Assembly: GCF_000204055.1 (NCBI RefSeq)
Contig: NW_006768815.1
Coordinates: 1-64,000 of the forward strand
From: Melampsora larici-populina 98AG31
Lineage: Eukaryota; Basidiomycota; Pucciniomycetes; Pucciniales; Melampsoraceae
Reading direction: 5' to 3'
Length of the DNA: 64,000 nt
The notes under the pieces were generated by a model. The model saw nothing but the letters and a program-made list of their open reading frames with translations, searched no databases and was not told the origin of the DNA. Each line of letters begins with the position of its first letter. Position 1 is the first letter of the stretch. Of the stretch, positions 11,172 through 24,860 are shown in pieces. A program made the translations under genes and the position numbers.

Positions 11172-12887
11172 GGCACTGCTCTTCTGGAAAAGCCCCCAAC
11201 ATGTCAGAATCCGAGCACACAGCAGGACCGCCGAAAATCCATTTCGGCGGCCTCAAGGTAATTTAAATGAACCCACTGTATTAACCCAAGATCAGTTGAG
11301 CTTGATGCCAAGGAAATGATTGTCAGGTGCACAATTAGTGTACAGTCAAACCTTGATCTATGCAACACACTTGTGCAATCAGTGTAGCTATCAGAAGAGG
11401 GGCAGGGCCGCCGGAAAAGCTTTTCGGCGGCCCGACAAATGTCACAACAACGTCAGCTGTCAGATGAGCAAGTGTCACGGAAATAGAAGTCACTCACAAG
11501 GCTGAGCGCTCTGGATGTAGTGTCCAGATGTCACAGGTCTGTGACAGGGGGTATGACAGGTGAGTGAAAGACAAGAGACAGGCCCGTGACAGACTTGTCA
11601 AGAATATTCAAGAAGAGGGGGCAAAAGGACCCTCATGTATTTAAGATAACGGGAGAAAACATTTATCACAACTCCTGGGGGCAACAACCGGCAAATCTCG
11701 GGACCAGGCCAAGTTGTGGGTGCTGCGGATCACGTGATCCGCAGGCGCTGCGGCCGCAGCAGCAAGTCAAAATGAAGAAGTTTGGTATTCACTGAATGTG
11801 GCCGCACCTTTACAAAGTTGACACATTTGTCTTGGGGTTCAAATGATGAGGTACACCCTGACAGCAAATTAATCTCACCCACATGTGGTTGTATAAGAAT
11901 TTGATCCAATAGGAGTATGTAATGGGATAATGTGAAATATTCCAGTGAAATGTGATCAGAGGTGACACATGACGTGACATATTTATCATCAGAGCTCAAG
12001 ATGCACAACAGCAGCATAGTCAATAAAATCATACTGGATAACCTGTATACTCACATGAATGATCCTGATCTTTCTTCACCAGGCCGCCGGAAAAGGAATC
12101 CGGCGGCCATGCAGTTTGACCACCTCCATCATTGTATCATAGCTCTGAATACACAACGATGGAGAACCCAAGAAAGATGATAATGTGAAGTGAGATGGGT
12201 GTGAGTGATGGATTGATGAGCAGAAGTAATCAGACAGTACATTGCAGTGGAGGTCGGACACATTATTGGGCCACTAACCACACCCATCTCAGCTATGTAT
12301 ATGAGCACAATCAACAACATGACTAAGTTGAGCGGCCTAGGCCGCTTGGAAAAGTCTATCAGCCTTCACTGGATGCAGAGATACAATTCATCATGAATTA
12401 CAGGGATTATGAAAGGAATCCGTCACCGCCGGAAAAAAGAAATGGCGGCCAGCCAATAGTCTGAACATTGAAAAGCCAAAGAAGCAATGTGCCATCAGCA
12501 TTGCATTCTCTTCACACGGCAGGGAACTGGAAACAGTGGACACAGTATGGGCCAGGTACTAATACCCATACACAAATAGCAACAGTCTCTTCATTGAGAA
12601 AAGAAAAAGAGCATGGACCGCCAAAAAACAAAGAAGGCGGCCTCTCAGACACTGAAGAAACATAAACATGACAAAAACCCCAACTGGAAACAGTGGACAC
12701 AGTATGGGCCAGGTACTAATACCCATACACAAATAGCAACAGTCTCTTCATTGAGAAAAGAAAAAGAGCATGGACCGCCGAAAAACAAAAAAGGCGGCCT
12801 CTCAGACACTGAAGAAACATAAACATGTCAAAATTGGAGGAACAAATCATTGAGCATACAACATGAAGAGCTAATGAAACTCGAGCT
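11172..12887. other. Intergenic region between helicase 5' end and gene B stop
   Basis: No gene is recognised. The stretch carries family-B hairpins at 11226-11253, 11405-11433, 12082-12108, 12426-12450, 12615-12642 and 12772-12799, and a loopless relative AGCGGCCTAGGCCGCT at 12331-12346. Two adjacent perfect palindromes, TGCGGATCACGTGATCCGCA (11724-11743) and GCTGCGGCCGCAGC (11747-11760), lie about 560 bp upstream of the helicase ATG and again contain CACGTG. Confidence 0.7.
12525..12833. repeat. 157-bp tandem duplication carrying a family-B hairpin
   Basis: Copy 1 starts at 12525 and copy 2 at 12682. By eye they match at every base up to the hairpin and again after it until the copies diverge at about 12672/12828. 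The only two differences inside the matched stretch lie in the loops of the hairpins at 12615-12642 and 12772-12799. Confidence 0.9.
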
Positions 12888-15800
12888 CTACTCCTCTTCC
12901 TGTTCACTTTCTTCCTCACCATCACCCACAGATTTTTCAGATCCTCCATCATCATCATCGAGTACCTCTTGGGGTCCAGGTGCATTTGAGCCTGACTGCT
13001 CAGCAGGAGGACCTCTCATAAAGCCACCTCCAGGTCCCAAATTTACATCAACAGCTTGAGTGTTGCGCTTGACCGCCTTAGGCGGTCCTTCAGTCGGACC
13101 AAAGATGCGGCGGAATGATTCTGAATGAGGGGCATATGGATCCCAATCCTGCTTGGTCTTGCTCTTGATGTCAACTTCGTTCACCACCAGACCATTGATA
13201 CCTCTACTACATTTAGGCGCACCAAATTCAGTAAATAAGTCTAAGGTAAAAAGCTTAGCTATAACAGGAAAATCAAATTCTTGAGTAAAGATTGAAGTCA
13301 TTTGAGGCCACCTGATATCTGTAGCAAATTTGTGACCATTCATGAACTTTCGTAAAACACAATAAACATGATTGTCAAGTCTGGCCCATGCTCTATCTCC
13401 AAACACATGCTTTCTTGGGGGTTTAGCTTTACCCTTTTGATCCATGAACATAGTTGATAACATGATTAATCTCACAGCCTCATGCATGTTTTGATCTTTG
13501 AACCTTGTCCATACGTGAATTAATCCTGAGGTGCCGAATGTGAGGAATAGGGCTAGAGATTGGAGTGCTTCTTTTCGAAGTAGTGAGAGATCGAGGCTTA
13601 CTTCTTTCGTGCTGACTTGTAATTGACCATCATTTTGAATAAGTTCAGTGGAGGCTGCTGGAGGGGCTGTAATCTTCTTAGATGTCTTCGACTTCTTCAT
13701 CAAAATAATTTTGTTCTTGACATTAGCTCTGACTAATTGATTTAAGCAAGTTAATTCCGATGTTTTCTTCTTGTAATCAGCTAATTCCTCCCCAGACATG
13801 CCTCTCTGTTCAGCTAAAACACATTCTGCATTGTACATATGAGACTCATACACCATCATGATACCTAGTAAAACTAAGAAATAACGTCGTTGTAAGGCAG
13901 CCAAGTCCCGCTTAGAAGTCTTGATCTTTCTATCGGATTCCTCAGGATCCGTGTTCATGACTATTTGCTGATAAATCCACCCGCAAGCTTGAGAGAATGG
14001 TACGAATTCTTCAGGTACTGCTAAATCCCCTTCGACTTCTATTTCAATATTGTCATGAATAGTGGAAGATGAAATATGTTGTAAACCTTGATTGTAAATA
14101 GTACGAATTGAAGTGTAACCGTCCCTGATTTGCTTGAGGAGCGTAGGTTCGTCAGTCCAGTCAGTAGATGTGTCAAATCTACAACACATGCCATGTAGAG
14201 CGCGGAAAAGCCCGTTGGTCTTGTCCCAGACGTAGTTTTTGGACTTCGAGATAAGATCCCACTTCAGGAGTTCAGGCGCAAAGTACGGATCTTGAGAAGA
14301 GACTTGCATAAGCCTAGGAGCTAAGGTTCAATCAATGGTCAGTGATCTGGAAGGAAATATCAGAATATATATACGGAAACACTCACCACCTTTGAGATGC
14401 CAGAGGAACTCATCATCTTCTCCAAAGGACTTCATCATCAATATATGAGGCTCTAGATCCTCGAATGTGGGCTTGCCGTGTTCAGTTGCAGAATCATAGC
14501 TCCATCTACATAACAGGAATTTGACAGGCTGACTGAGTGTTTCACCCCAGTTGAATGAGTTGTTGGTGATCTTCTTTTCCATCCTTTCTATAAACTCAGC
14601 TTCCACTTGAGTAATTGATGTCGTGATTTCTACAAATAAGCAAGGACCATTGATCAGTATGATGCGCGGCACGTAATTAGCACAAAGGATGAGTAAGAAA
14701 CAGTTAAAGATAGAGAATAATGACAGATGTGATGCCGCTGTCAATTGTATTAGGCGGTCACTTTCTTAATAATGATATATCAATGAAGGGAGGACCGCCG
14801 GAATAGAAAAAAGGCGGCCACGCTCTCAGCTCATAGCAGATGAGTCACAAATAATGCTGTGCCAGAGATAACATGCTCAGGTTCGGATGCGGTCCGGTGT
14901 GAATGTAGGATAGGTAATATGAATGAAAGCAGCTGCCGGAATTGAAAAAAGGCGGCCAACCAACGTAACCAATGTCCTTGATAGAAATCACAGGAAAATG
15001 ATATAGGTGCCGCCGGAAAGAGAAAAAGGCGGCCGATATGAAGGAGGATACAGATTGAATGCAAAGCTCACCTGTGATGTCGACATTCTTCCTCGCGTAG
15101 ATGCAGAATTTGCTTTCAGGCATCTTATAAACACTAGGTTTCTTGGGCTTTTCCCCAGTACCACTTTTCTTCGCCTTCTTGATAGCCTTTGCTTCTACAA
15201 CCTCCTCCTTTTTGCTGGTAGACTGAGCTAGCTTAGGATCATCCGCTTCAGTAACGAATTCGGAACTCTTAGGGTCTTGTCGAGGTTTCTTGGCAGGGCG
15301 CTTCTTCTCATTGTCGTCTGATGAATCTTCTCCTTCTTCCGCTTCCAAGTCAAGGAACATGCTGGGATTCACTGTGGTGGCAACAGCTGCAAAAAAGAAC
15401 CAGATGTTAGTTCCAATCAATGATCAATGAAAGGGTGGTCAACATTACATTTAGCCTTCCCCATTGGTACTTTACGCTTCGTGGCCACGTTTTGACCACG
15501 TTTCGGAGTAGGATCAGGTACCACGATTAAGGCAGAGGTGATTTGAATGTCGGGGTCATTTTTGGAAATGAGGCGGTCCAGCTCTCGTCCTTTAGTGTCC
15601 AAAGAAAATTTAACCCTAGCCAGAGATCCAGTCAAATCTTCTACCTCTCCTTCAATACCTTGCTTGTCTTCATCGACACCTTCTTCCTTCATGGCAGTTT
15701 TGAGACGATGGTAAGTTCTGGCCACTAAAAGACCTTTTATCAGTCATGACACCTTCATTTGAGTCCAATCAGATGACTTACTCTTCGCATATTGAGCGCG

Positions 15801-17130
15801 TTTGAGCTCTATGAGTTGGTCTCGAGTCAGGCTACCCTCGTCAACTTGGGATTCTCCCTGAGATATCAAGTATCAGCATAAGATACAAAGAAACTCAAGA
15901 CGCAATTACTTACTCGAGTTGCATCAGTGGAGTCATCCTTCTTGAAATGAAGATCCTTCAAGGCGCCGCCTCCTTCCACCATGATGCTGTCCAAAAACTG
16001 CATTGCCTGTGTGTCAAATTCAAGTGACTAAACATGAACTTGAGGCTCACTTACAGCATTGAGCTCCGTGGTCTTCTCTTTTGTGGATGGTTGAGCCTGA
16101 ATTGTCAAAGCAATACATGTTGAGTTATCTTTCAATGAATGTTGTCAAAGAGAAGTACTCACGTCCTTTTCGACAGAGTCCTTGGCAGCCCGTGGTTTAG
16201 GTCCTTCGACAGCAGGACTCAACTTGTATAAGAATAGGATTAGTCAGTGCGAGTTGATACAACTCTGATAATGTCTGTACATACCTTTTCCGCTGCTTCT
16301 TCTACAGGGGGCGCTGACGTGCTGCGTTCAGCCTCTCATGAAGTGGAGTCATCAACCTGATGATTCAATAAGAGATTAGTCAGTCATTATTGCTGAATTA
16401 GATTTCATCCGAACTGTGATCATGTACTCACCTGTTTGTTGTTTGCTCCACCTAACACACTTGGGTCTATGTGTTGAGACTCCGTCAGCGCCAACTCTGT
16501 AGCCTGATGGTTTGATTCGAGAGGAATAAGAGTGAGGAAGGTCAGCCTCAGATTGTATAGATAAGAGGTTTAGGCCGCCGAATTATGTTTTTGGCGGCCT
16601 CCAACGTCACTACTTACCTCAGGTCTGATGGTTGGTTCCGAAAGGGATTCGATGGGTGAATTACCTGCCTGCATGATTGACGAGCTGTTGGTAAAGTGAT
16701 TAAACATACACATAAGGTCAGCTGTCTATTAGCACGTGTTAATATGAGTTTGAATGTGATTGAGGCCGCCGGAATTCGGAATCGGCGGCCATGGAATGTA
16801 TGAGGGCTTACTTATGTTTGTTTTTGGAAGTTTGATGAGTTCGGATTGGTTTGGATGTTTGGCTGAACAGATGTAATAAAGAAAATCAATTCCAAGTCAG
16901 TGACCGCCGGAAAATGAAAACGGCGGTAGTGAATTCTTCAAGAAGTAATGGATTAAGTAACTTGATTGAGGGTATGAACGTCTTGAGGTTTGGTGGATGA
17001 TGATGCAGTGAATGGTGAGGTGGGAATTGGAGTGAAGTGAGGATTTCGAAATGAAAGACAAGATGCCTGGAGGACCAGAGGAAGAGTACTCACAGGGCAC
17101 GGGGCTCGGGTCGGGTCGGGTCGGGTACGG
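12888..17130 (-). CDS. Gene B: multi-exon protein of unknown function, paralogue of gene A
   Basis: The last exon (12888-14320) encodes about 470 aa colinear with the gene A C-terminal domain, ending in an acidic tail. It shares FNWGE, KHVFG-RAW, FTLDL, SRG-NGLV and FGPTEG with gene A. The exons before it, 14387-14629, 15072-15386 and 15449-15724, join in frame, with introns at the same places as in gene A. The intron that splits gene A between 3467 and 3539 is absent here. Further coding micro-exons are visible around 15785-15865 and 15915-16010 and probably continue to the GTGAGT donor near 17094. I see no ATG matching the gene A start, so the true start is unsettled. The N-terminal region is again charged, with a lysine/acid-rich tract (15130-15350). 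The intron at 14630-15071 contains three family-B hairpins. Function is not recognised; an intact-looking C-terminal domain suggests selection was recent. Confidence 0.72.
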
Positions 17131-17300
17131 TACACGGGTCGGATTTGAAAAATACTAGCAAGGATGACTAGGGGTTGGTCAAGACCAGGTTGACCTGAAT
17201 TTATAGTCGAAATTGGAGTCACTAGGTTAGGGCTAGAATGTGAGTATCACTATTGTGGTTCCCCTGCTGCGCAGCTGCGGCTGCGCACGTGAGCTAGGGA
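17104..17300 (-). promoter_or_regulatory. 5' region of gene B: GGGTC repeat, TATA box, CACGTG element
   Basis: On the minus strand a TATAAAT lies at 17199-17205. A GGGTC tract on the plus strand (about 17107-17130) lies just upstream of the first visible splice donor. About 140 bp further upstream is a GC-rich palindromic stretch (about 17265-17296) with GCTGCGCAGC, CACGTG (17286-17291) and GTGAGCTAG. The order and spacing match gene A. Regulatory function is inferred from this conservation. Confidence 0.5.
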
Positions 17301-17649
17301 GCATAGCTGTGACACGGGTCCGGACCCGGTCCCGCAGGCAATACCGGTTCCGGGTTGTCCTGCGTCTTCATTTTCTGTGCTTGAATGTAGCGGCCGCCGG
17401 AAATGCAAAACGGCGGCCATTGCTGTGTTTTGCTGATTCAAGGTATGGTTAAATACCCATTGGGCCGCCGGAAATTGATTTCCGGCGGCCCATCCCTTCT
17501 GAGCCTTGGCTATCCTTGTGGAATTCAGCTATTCCATGTGTCACCCACTTCCTGACCTACAGTTTGGGTGATTGTGACCTCTTTCTCAACCTGAAGAGTA
17601 AGTTGTTGCTTCTTTGAGAGTATTGTGGGTCAATCTCCAGCTGACATTG

Positions 17650-20600
17650 CATCAGTAATTTGTTGAAGGGTTATTGAGGGTTCTATACAATTATGCACTT
17701 CAATAAACAAGCAGTTCGAGGATGTGGTATTGGGTAACTTGGAATCACGAGGTGAGGGATACAGCAAGGCACAGCTGGCCGTTTTATTGAATGCTTCACA
17801 AGCAGTACAATATGTTGAAATTGCAGACTATAAGACATGAAGTATAATCGTACTTCATGTAGATGAGGCATTTGTCAGGGAAGGTTCTACAATTCACATA
17901 AGAGAAGATGACCCACACGTACCAAGGCATATGAGTTTGGACTTGACAGCAGGTGATTTGATACAAGCGCTGGAAATACAATTCTATTGAGGTGAATTCT
18001 GAAATTGATGAGGAAGGTGATGTATTCTATGTCATGATTTGCTTTGGTTCAAGAAAGTGTATTTCATGCAACTGGCCATGCATTAGCATACTAGTTGATA
18101 TATCGTTGATTATTAATGTAGATTGCCTTTTGTCATTCAGTTCTTGCAAGGCTAAACAATCCAGAGTGAGGTGTGTAATATGTTGCAGTCATTATGAATT
18201 TGATATACACATAGGGTATATCAGATGTGCAGGGATGAGCTCGCCCCCAATAAACCAATGAATGGGTATATACATTACACATATCAGTACTTGTTCACTT
18301 GCCTTGCAATTGAGTGAGGGGGTGAGCTCTTAAGTTACAAATACATAATGTGTAGTTGTGTTGTGTAGGTGTTGTGATGTGTGATGCAATGTGGAAATAC
18401 ATTATGTACTTTTGGTGTAATTATTCAGAATGCCAAGGTGACGTATTGCCACAATGAAGGATGCCGCATGAGGACATTGTTGGTTTGATTGCTTATAATA
18501 CTGCAATTTGTTCATCTCCTGTCTCATCAATATATGCAAATCATATGGTTTTAGCTTGTCTTGTATTTCCCTGACAGTTGTCCAAGTGAATGTGTTGCAG
18601 TTGAGTATCATGTATAGGGGTAATGTGTGGGTGGTTTTGTGTGGGTGGTTTTGTGTAAAACATACAAATGTAATAATTGACTATTATTTTGTTGTTTCTA
18701 AACGATAATACAACAATCCAAGGAATTGTTGATCCTTTCTTGTTTATTTCTGTTGAATTGTATAATAAATTGTGAATATATTATTGTTATAATTATCAAG
18801 CAGTCATTTATTTTTTGATTTCAGATGGATGGATAAACCCTGGGCTTGTTCTCATTGTATGATTTTCATTCAGAGAATCCATATCAACCTTTTTTGTAGT
18901 GGTGCTTTGTAGGCGTAGGTAAAACGATTTATATATCAATGGATACGGGGATCATATGTATTGGCCATTATTATGCCATAATGGCCAAACCCTAGATTTT
19001 ATTCCTTGCAAAGGAATAAAGTAACTATTTTTGGGTGTGATTTTACAAACCCAGTAGTGATATGACAGGTGTTTCCCTGCGCAATCAAGTATTAGGGGTT
19101 TGTTAACTTTGTAGAGGTGATGAGTGGGTGATTTGATGTATAATGCCATTACTACAAATATGAAGCTTTTGGGGTATTTGTTGGTTAAATTAGAATACCT
19201 TTGTGATTTAACATTTTGTTGAATGAAGCCACACAACTTACATGTTGTTTCATTTTCATCAATCCATTTATTGGATGTATTATGTTATGAATGTCAACTG
19301 TGTGATAGTTATGTTATTCATATTATAGTATATGCTAATAAGATCTTTGTAACATTATACTTATGACTGCATTAGCATTAGTCATATATATACAGATGTT
19401 AGTTTTGTTAGTTGGATTGGGTTATTTTCTTTACCTTTCCAATATTGTCTAACATTTCCATTGAGGTAAGTTGACTAAATGCAATGTCGACCTTTCCAAT
19501 ATTGTCTAACATTTCTATTCAGTCGTGAGATCCTTCTGATCAAATTGTTTTAATTTCCCTAAAATTTAAACCTATGAATATGTGCATTAGGTCCTTTTGT
19601 GGTCAGTAGTGATTGGTGGGAGGTAGGATGTATAATACAATTGATGTAGGAACTATATCAAATAAATTCATGTTCTATAATTCAAAATAAGAAAGCCACT
19701 GGGTTATTTCAAACCCCAAACCACATGAGGCCCTTGTTGTTGTCATTTCTTACCAAATGACAGTTTACTTTGCTTCTATCTTACCATAAATTGTCAATTA
19801 TACATTGTACTTCAGTAATTTTATGTGTGATAAAATTTTCAAAGAAAGTACTTGTCAAATATTCTTCCGAATGATGGTGGCTGGGCTACATTTATACAGG
19901 TATATAGTGTGCCTGTATAAATTGTTTGGTGGGGGAGCAAGTCCACAAGTGCACATTTGGACTCGTTTTCCCTGCCCCAGCCCAAAAAAATATGTAGCAG
20001 CAGGTATGTACGTGTACATGATCCTTTGAGTACCGTAAACGATCATGTGAGAGTGGAGTATATGTGTAATGATGTATAAGGCAGATACTGTGGAGGCCAT
20101 ATCAATTAAACTAATGTGACAATGAAGACAAAAACCATAATTGTCTTTGGGTACGGTGTATTCAATCATATCGTGTGTTCAATCCTAAGGCCAATATTGA
20201 AATTTGAATTTTTTGCTAATTGTCGTTGAAATAATGAATAAATTATCATTATTTCCATTCATTTATTTTGATCCATACGATACGATTTAAGGACTGCAGG
20301 GGTTGTGACTCTGGGTCGTGTAGCCCACTTGATGTGACATTCAAAGGGCCAGTTCTAATCAAATCATGGAATGAATATGACTTGGTTATTTAGAAACACT
20401 AATGTGACATGGTGATTCATTGGGCAAAACTGGAGGGCTTACTGTTCAATTTATGATATTTATTATATTAGGTAAATGCACAAATGTAATTTAAATTCCC
20501 TTGTTGGTTTAAACCCGGTGTTTTACTAGTCAAAAGTTCATGGAACATTTCATGTAATGTGGGTGTTATTTGTGTGCAGTAGCTCCTTGTCTCATTGCCT

Positions 20601-23600
20601 GCCAGTATTTGAATATAGGTACCAGATGTTTTAGTTCAAGCAATGTATGTCAATTAGTAATTAGTTGTAGGCAACAAGTTGCCATCATTTTTGGTACAAA
20701 TGTTAACAAACCTGAAATACCAATGCCACATAAGGATCCATTGGAGCAAAGATCATGATTTCCTTGTTGTATAATCAAAATTTTGGGTATATTTTAATTG
20801 GTAAAATTTTAGGGATACCACATGACTTGCTTGATGTTACATTGGGTTGAGTCCGTCTATAAAATTATGATACTTCATAATAATTTTTATTCTAAGGTTT
20901 GTATTTCTTTTTTTTGCTTTCTCATGTTTTCTTTGAACCCATTATGTATTACAGGTGGTTGTGGCGTGATGTGGGGATGTGTATGTGGTCCAAAGTTGGA
21001 ACCAAGCGCTTACAAAATATATCATTTACGATGTTATTTGTTAATTTGTAAAACCAGTGCAGAGTACCAAATGAATGGCAAGTGCGACCTGACTTCTTTG
21101 ATGTTTATATTTATTCATCCTATAGAATAAATTATTTGATTAGTGTATCAAATCAAATCAAAGCTCTTTGTAGAAGCAACTAAGGATCTGTGTGGTAGGA
21201 ATTTCTTAAAAGCAAAGATTGTAATCGATTTGAATCTCTAGATTACATGGAACTATCTATGCATATAATTTTGTGTGTGATTGTGAGGTATGTGGGATTT
21301 AAAAGCAATGTATCAAGCAATCACTATTGATGTTTCATGTTAAAGGAGGATGCCTTTGGAGGGGAACAATTTGTTGAGAATAGCAACCCGCCTTGCTTGT
21401 CAGAACGTTTTCATTGTACCTTTTCAGTGAGTCTTGTGCTATGTTATAAGATAGGTTATATTGATGTATTTACGCTGAAGAAGATATTTTGCAAAGTGTA
21501 TACCAAAAATTTATGTATAAAGGGTGAGTTGTGTGGGCAGTAATAGTGTGGGTCATTTGATGTATAATGGATTGGCTACAGGCAATGTATGATTTAAAAT
21601 TTTTTTAGTTAATTTGGGATATGCAAGAAACATGTCCATTTAATAGAGAAGAAACATGAGTTCCATGAAGTTCAAATCCAACTGAAATCGATTAGTTTGG
21701 AAACAGTACATTTTATAATTAATTGTGTTGAGTTGTTTTTAATTTGAATATTTTATATCACTCATTGTGGTCACAGTATATGAGGTAGGGGTGTTGTTTG
21801 GGGGTAGTTGAACTTGTGTTGGTGGTTCGGTGTACAATGTGGTGGCTCTAGTAATTATATCACATTGGTGTTGCACTTTGATAAAGTGGGATACCAATGT
21901 AACATTTCAATGTGAATTGAAGTAATTCACATGAGTTGATTGATGTACCAATATAATTATATTCCACAATATAATTATTAATCTTGTATTGTTTGGATTT
22001 CTATCATTTCGTGCGACAGGTTTCAAACCTGTAAGACTCTTTGAGAATTGCAGGTTTAATTAATTATTCTTACTTAGTTTAAAATGGTATTTCCTTTTTG
22101 TGTCCTTTCATTGTGAGTAAAATTTTGAGTTTTGTTCTAGCTTAATTACCAATTAATTTTATTGGAGTGATTAGATTTAATAAATATTTGAAAAGACGAC
22201 ACAAGTTCCTTGTTGTCGGGGTTGGTGAAAACGTTTCTAATTAGGTTTATTTGGTTGTATAATGGTTTTGTACCAATAATTTTATATCAATTATATTATT
22301 TCTCCAATTTCCATCAAGATGATTATGCCTGACATTTTCAATGTGTGTGGTTGAGTACACATTGTGAGCACACATTGTATCATTTGAAATTTCCTTTGTT
22401 ATTTCAAATACCAGTGTGAGTATTAACTCATTGAAACAAACAACATGACTTTGTTGTTGTTTCATTGTCATGACATTTTATACTTTGTTTGTTTTGTATT
22501 TTATAAATCGGTTTTAATTGGATAATTGAAGCAATTGTGTTATGTGGAGGGGGTTTGATGTGGGATTTGATGGTTATAGGAAAGGTGTATGTTGAAAATT
22601 TACTTAGTTATTTAAATTGTGCATGCGACATGGTAATTAATTGGAGGCAACCACATGATTTCCTTGTTTTCTCTTCTTTGTTTATCTGTTGTATAGACAT
22701 TGATGATTTTGCGTTTCTATTTCGATTATGACTCCAATGGAGAAGGAATCAATCATGATTTTCTTGGTTTCATTAAATTTAGATTTATTGCATTTTATAA
22801 TTGTCTTCAATTTTCTTTTTTTTGTTTGTATTGTTGCTGTAATGTTCATGCAGCCTTTTGTGTATCATATCAACGGAATTGTATGTGGAGGATGGCGGAG
22901 TGTAGGTGTTTTCTTGTAGAATGCAATGGGTATAGATATCTTATGATTGAAGTTTGGCTTTATTAGTTTAAGATACCAATGCAACACCACAGATTCGTGG
23001 ACAGAAGCGTGATTGTTGTATCAGATTAGGTAAGTATTTCAAATTCCTTTTGATATACTTGGTAATACATTTATTTTGGTGTTTGTAAACAACTTGAAAA
23101 CAATGTTGATCATTGTCTTCAAGTTGTTTATGTATTGAGGGGTTTCTTTGTGTGTTCTTGTAATTTTCTATAATCATAATTGGTGTTTTTTTTTGTTCTT
23201 CTTTGTCCTAGAATATTTGTCTAGTTCACATCAAACTACTTGTGCAGTATGGGTATTTTGTGTGGGGATGGCGTGGAGTTTGATGTATGTGGAATTGCTA
23301 TACGGAATGTTTCAATGGAATTATTCTTTGTTAATTTGAGATAACCGATGTGATGTAAGTGTTTCATTGTGGAATTCTGCTGGGATTCCTTTGGGATTCC
23401 ATGGCTTGAAATATTTTAATTCTGGTCGATTGTTTTATCAAAAATCTTCGACTTGGTGTGATTATTACCATAACTGATGTTGTTTGAGAAAACAACGTGA
23501 GTTATTCTTTGATATATGTTTTCAAGATCTTTGCCTGTGGTTTTGCACCGCATTTTGTTTTTGTTTTGGCTTCCAATGTTTCCCTTCTATAAGTTTCTGC

Positions 23601-24269
23601 AATGGATTGTTGCATTGCGGGTTTGCTTTTGTGTAGTGTCTTCTTGTTTGGGTGGTTAGGAGTATCATGGGATGACTATAGGGAGTATGGTACGAATTTT
23701 GCTGTGATAATTTATAATGGCAATGCAACGGAAGGGTTTATAGGGGAAAACAACCAGGCTTATTTGTTGTTTCTTTTACCAGCAATATATTAATTTGGAT
23801 TGAATCTTTTTTATAAACAGTTGTATTTTATATTCATGGGAATTGATAATTCCTTGAGGGGACCACAAGCTCCTGGTTGTTTGTGTTAGGGTTAGATTAT
23901 TTCAATTCAGTTTGACGTGTTTTGGAATAATTTATGTTTGTATTTTTTGATGTGTCTTGGAAATATTTGGACCACTACCATGTAGCCCTTTTTTTCCGCT
24001 TGGTGTTGATGTGTTGGCGGTTTTGAAAAAGGAGGTTGTGGAATTGTATTGTTCATATTGTTCATGTTGAAATTCCGGTAGGAATTCAATGATCTCCTTC
24101 ATTGGGGGTAACCGCCGGGCATGTTTCATATTCATGGAGTGTTTTACAAGGATGGCTTCCTAATTTCTGTTTTGTTTTATTGTATGTGATCGATTTACCA
24201 TTGTTTCAATAATTGTAACAATGGTAAATAATTACAATAGCTGTGTGTTGAAGGTTGTGTTTATAGGCC
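17650..24269 (+). repeat. T-rich degenerate tandem array, first block
   Basis: This 6.6-kb stretch has no gene that I can support; the plus strand is markedly poor in C. Related phrases recur: a box like GGTTTGATGTATAATGG followed by GGCTA-AGG (for example about 19131, 21556, 22551, 23279), then a box like ATACCAATGCAAC, then one like AACCACATGACTTGC (for example 20818, 22649). The order of boxes is kept but spacing and sequence are degenerate, so this block looks older than the one after 25.6 kb. A separate direct repeat of about 25 bp lies at about 19434 and 19491. Identity of the repeat is unknown. Confidence 0.6.
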
Positions 24270-24860
24270 GCTTGGTGGATGAGATAGTTTGATAGTGTAG
24301 CTCAGCGCCCTACGCACTGGCGAGTCCAGGATTGACATGTGTTAGGTGGTTGTGACGGCCAAGTAGGCTGGAATCCAAGTGAAATATAATTACATGTGTA
24401 GGGGTGAAACCTGGATATTAGCATATGGAGGAAGATGCAGCTAGTTACACCTGTTTATAAGCATATTTCAATGTCTGCAAGATTGGAGGTCCGGCGGGGG
24501 TTTTGTCCCAAAGGAGGTTAAAGCATTGGCTGCAATGCTGGAGTGGGAAGACCTTTTCGTGCGGCCGCCGAAAACCAAAAACGGCGGCCTCATGGATACT
24601 GTGATTCTTGATGAATGACGGTGACCACTGGATGGGCCGCCATTTCAGATTGTAGGCGGCCTTGGCCTAGTTTCTTGCCGCTGCTGAAGGACACCAAGAA
24701 GCAATTGTGGTGGTGTTGGGTCATTCCTTCGAGGCAGGCACCTTTCAGGGGCTTTGGCAGTGTGACGCCCAAAAGTGTCCACTTGCACCAAAGTGTACAC
24801 TCGATAGCTAGCACCCACCCGCCGCTCCCAGGGGGCGGTGGGCAGGGCCCGAGTGCTAGG
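24270..24860. repeat. Array-end segment, copy 1
   Basis: This roughly 590-bp segment matches 31040-31650 in order. Both have a GC-containing stretch, a phrase TGGATATTA-CATAT, a phrase TTTATAAGCATATT, family-B hairpins (here 24563-24589 and 24634-24661), an AGGGGCT phrase, two GTGTAC-containing boxes (one GTGTACACTCG at 24793-24803), a CCGCC/GGGCGG palindrome, and the end GTGCTAGG. It closes the first T-rich array. Confidence 0.75.

Noticed and set aside
11226..17491. Rho-independent terminators (GC stem with T or A run)
   Set aside because: The hairpins lie within introns and flanks of intron-containing genes, so bacterial-type termination does not apply.
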